From positions 46,235,168 through 46,299,167 of the forward strand of contig OZ024824.1 in assembly GCA_964016985.1 (NCBI GenBank): a stretch of 64,000 nucleotides of DNA, given 5' to 3'. Position numbers and translations under genes: made by a program. Positions 63,130 through 64,000 of this stretch are shown here, piece after piece. Origin of the DNA: Anodontia alba (taxonomy: Eukaryota > Mollusca > Bivalvia > Lucinida > Lucinidae). Numbering within the stretch: position 1 is the stretch's first letter; every line of letters begins with the position of its first letter. The notes beneath the pieces were generated by a model. That model worked only from the letters and a program-made list of their open reading frames with translations, was not told the origin of the DNA and ran no database searches.

Positions 63130-63270
63130 ATGAGACCTGAATATTCCAAAGAAGGAAAAAATTGTCATCTGAGTTTCATGAGAAAACATACCTTTGGACA
63201 TGCACCTAGCAAAGACTCAGATCAACTTGCACAGTTAATAGCCAAATATCCAAGAATTCTTGAGGCTGAC
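63130..63270 (+). repeat. Dispersed repeat (FGHAPSKDSDQLA reading)
   Basis: ACCTTTGGACATGCACCTAG then CAAAGACTCAGATCAACTTG. It is a short degenerate repeat; its apparent peptide is not a gene. Confidence 0.5.
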
Positions 63271-63281
63271 ACCACAGCTCT

Positions 63282-64000
63282 AGACAAGAGGTCCAAGATG
63301 GCCCTGTATCGCTAACATGATTACCAGACAAGTTGCAAGTCAATTGACCTTTCGGTTCAAGAGAAGAAGTTCAATATGGAGTTTCAAGATGGCAGCCATC
63401 TTGGATTTCCAATCAGAATGAGTAAAGCTACTTTTGATCTACAAGTCACCTCAGTTTTGAGTCCACTGGCCTTTTGCTTCAGGAGAAAAAGTTCAAAATA
63501 GATTTTCAACACACCTGCTAGGTGTGATCTACAAGTCACCCTGATACTTCCTATCAAGTTTCGAGTCAGCTGGCCTTTCTGTTCAGGAGAAGAAGATCAA
63601 AACCAATTTTCAAGATGACAACTTTGGTGGCAATATTGGATTTTCAAGATGACCACTTTGGTGGCAATATTGGATAACCACCAAAACAATTTTAGCTATT
63701 TTTGATCTACAAGTCACCCAGATACTTCCTATCAAGTTTCAAGTCAACTAGCATTTTGGTTCAGGCGAAGAAATTCAAAAGATTTTCAAGATGGCTGCCA
63801 TGAGGGCCATCTTAGATTTCCATTTGAAACAATTTTAGCTATTTTTGATCTGCAAGTCACTCTGATACTTCCTACCAAATTTCAAGTCCGTGGGCCTCTC
63901 TGTTCAAGAGAAGAAGTTTTATATAAATTTTCAAGATGGCAGCTGTGGCCACCATCTTGGATTTCCGGTCGGAACGATTTTAGCTATTTTTGATTTACAG
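63282..64000 (+). mobile_element. Block F: tandem array, continues past the window
   Basis: Starts AGACAAGAGGTCCAAGATGG then CGCTAACATGA (decayed boundary). Units of about 145 bases match Block C (TTTTCAAGATGGCAGCCATC, ATCTACAAGTCACCCTGATA, CTTCCTATCAAGTTTCGAGT). The right boundary is outside the window. Confidence 0.7.

Noticed and set aside
63130..63315. Small gene with FGHAPSKDSDQLA peptide
   Set aside because: The peptide is a translation of a short dispersed repeat, and the frame runs on into Block F.

Overview
The window is AT-rich eukaryotic DNA dominated by interspersed and tandem repeats. It contains two mariner transposons, tRNA-derived SINEs, many TTAA-flanked miniature elements and long arrays that carry motifs seen in marine bivalves. 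The best guess is a heterodont clam or mussel nuclear genome. That taxonomic call is inference from repeat style, since no host protein was identified by name. There are no operons, rRNA genes, CRISPR arrays or bacterial signals.

Only two long reading frames are unambiguous protein genes, and both are mariner-type DDD transposases. One (30262-31524) is decayed. The other (45174-46512) is uninterrupted, with perfectly matching 21-base terminal inverted repeats and TA target duplications. A broken Penelope-like reverse transcriptase lies at 40202-40590.

Reading splice sites by eye, I also find about 22 short minus-strand exons between about 51.5 kb and 1.1 kb. They have GT-AG borders and protein-like translations, and intron phases agree across several consecutive runs. 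I interpret them as one large host gene, or two, read right to left, with exons of 35-146 bases buried in repeat-filled introns. I could not assign a family. A smaller set of plus-strand exon candidates is interleaved with them (notably a 3'-terminal one at 44830-45047), and at one site the two strands compete. Exon calls are predictions and need RNA evidence.

Family names used below. PB1 to PB5 are miniature elements flanked by TTAA with piggyBac-like ends: PB1 TTAACCCTTGTCCTGCTG, PB2 TTAACCCTTAAAGTGCC, PB3 with an ACCTTTACCACTCTC end, PB4 TTAACTCTTTGCATGCTG, PB5 TTAACCCATTTTAG. F4 is a foldback element with the arm GTGGGTACTCATTAGAATTG. F5 carries the palindrome GGAGCAAATTCTTTCC. Blocks A-F are arrays of 150-310 base repeats bounded by GCTCACCTGA and TCAGGTGAGC. 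Block G is a related design with other ends.

Layout: 0-7 kb, PB elements and the 3' exons of the minus-strand gene. 7.2-8.6 kb, minisatellite. 9-20 kb, PB elements, SINE, and Blocks A, B and G. 20-29 kb, minisatellites and exons. 30-32 kb, a cluster of decayed mariner, pogo-like MITE and PB1. 33-45 kb, dense MITEs, Penelope remnant and most exons. 45-50 kb, intact mariner and Blocks C and D. 51-59 kb, PB elements, hairpins and SINE. 61-64 kb, Blocks E and F.
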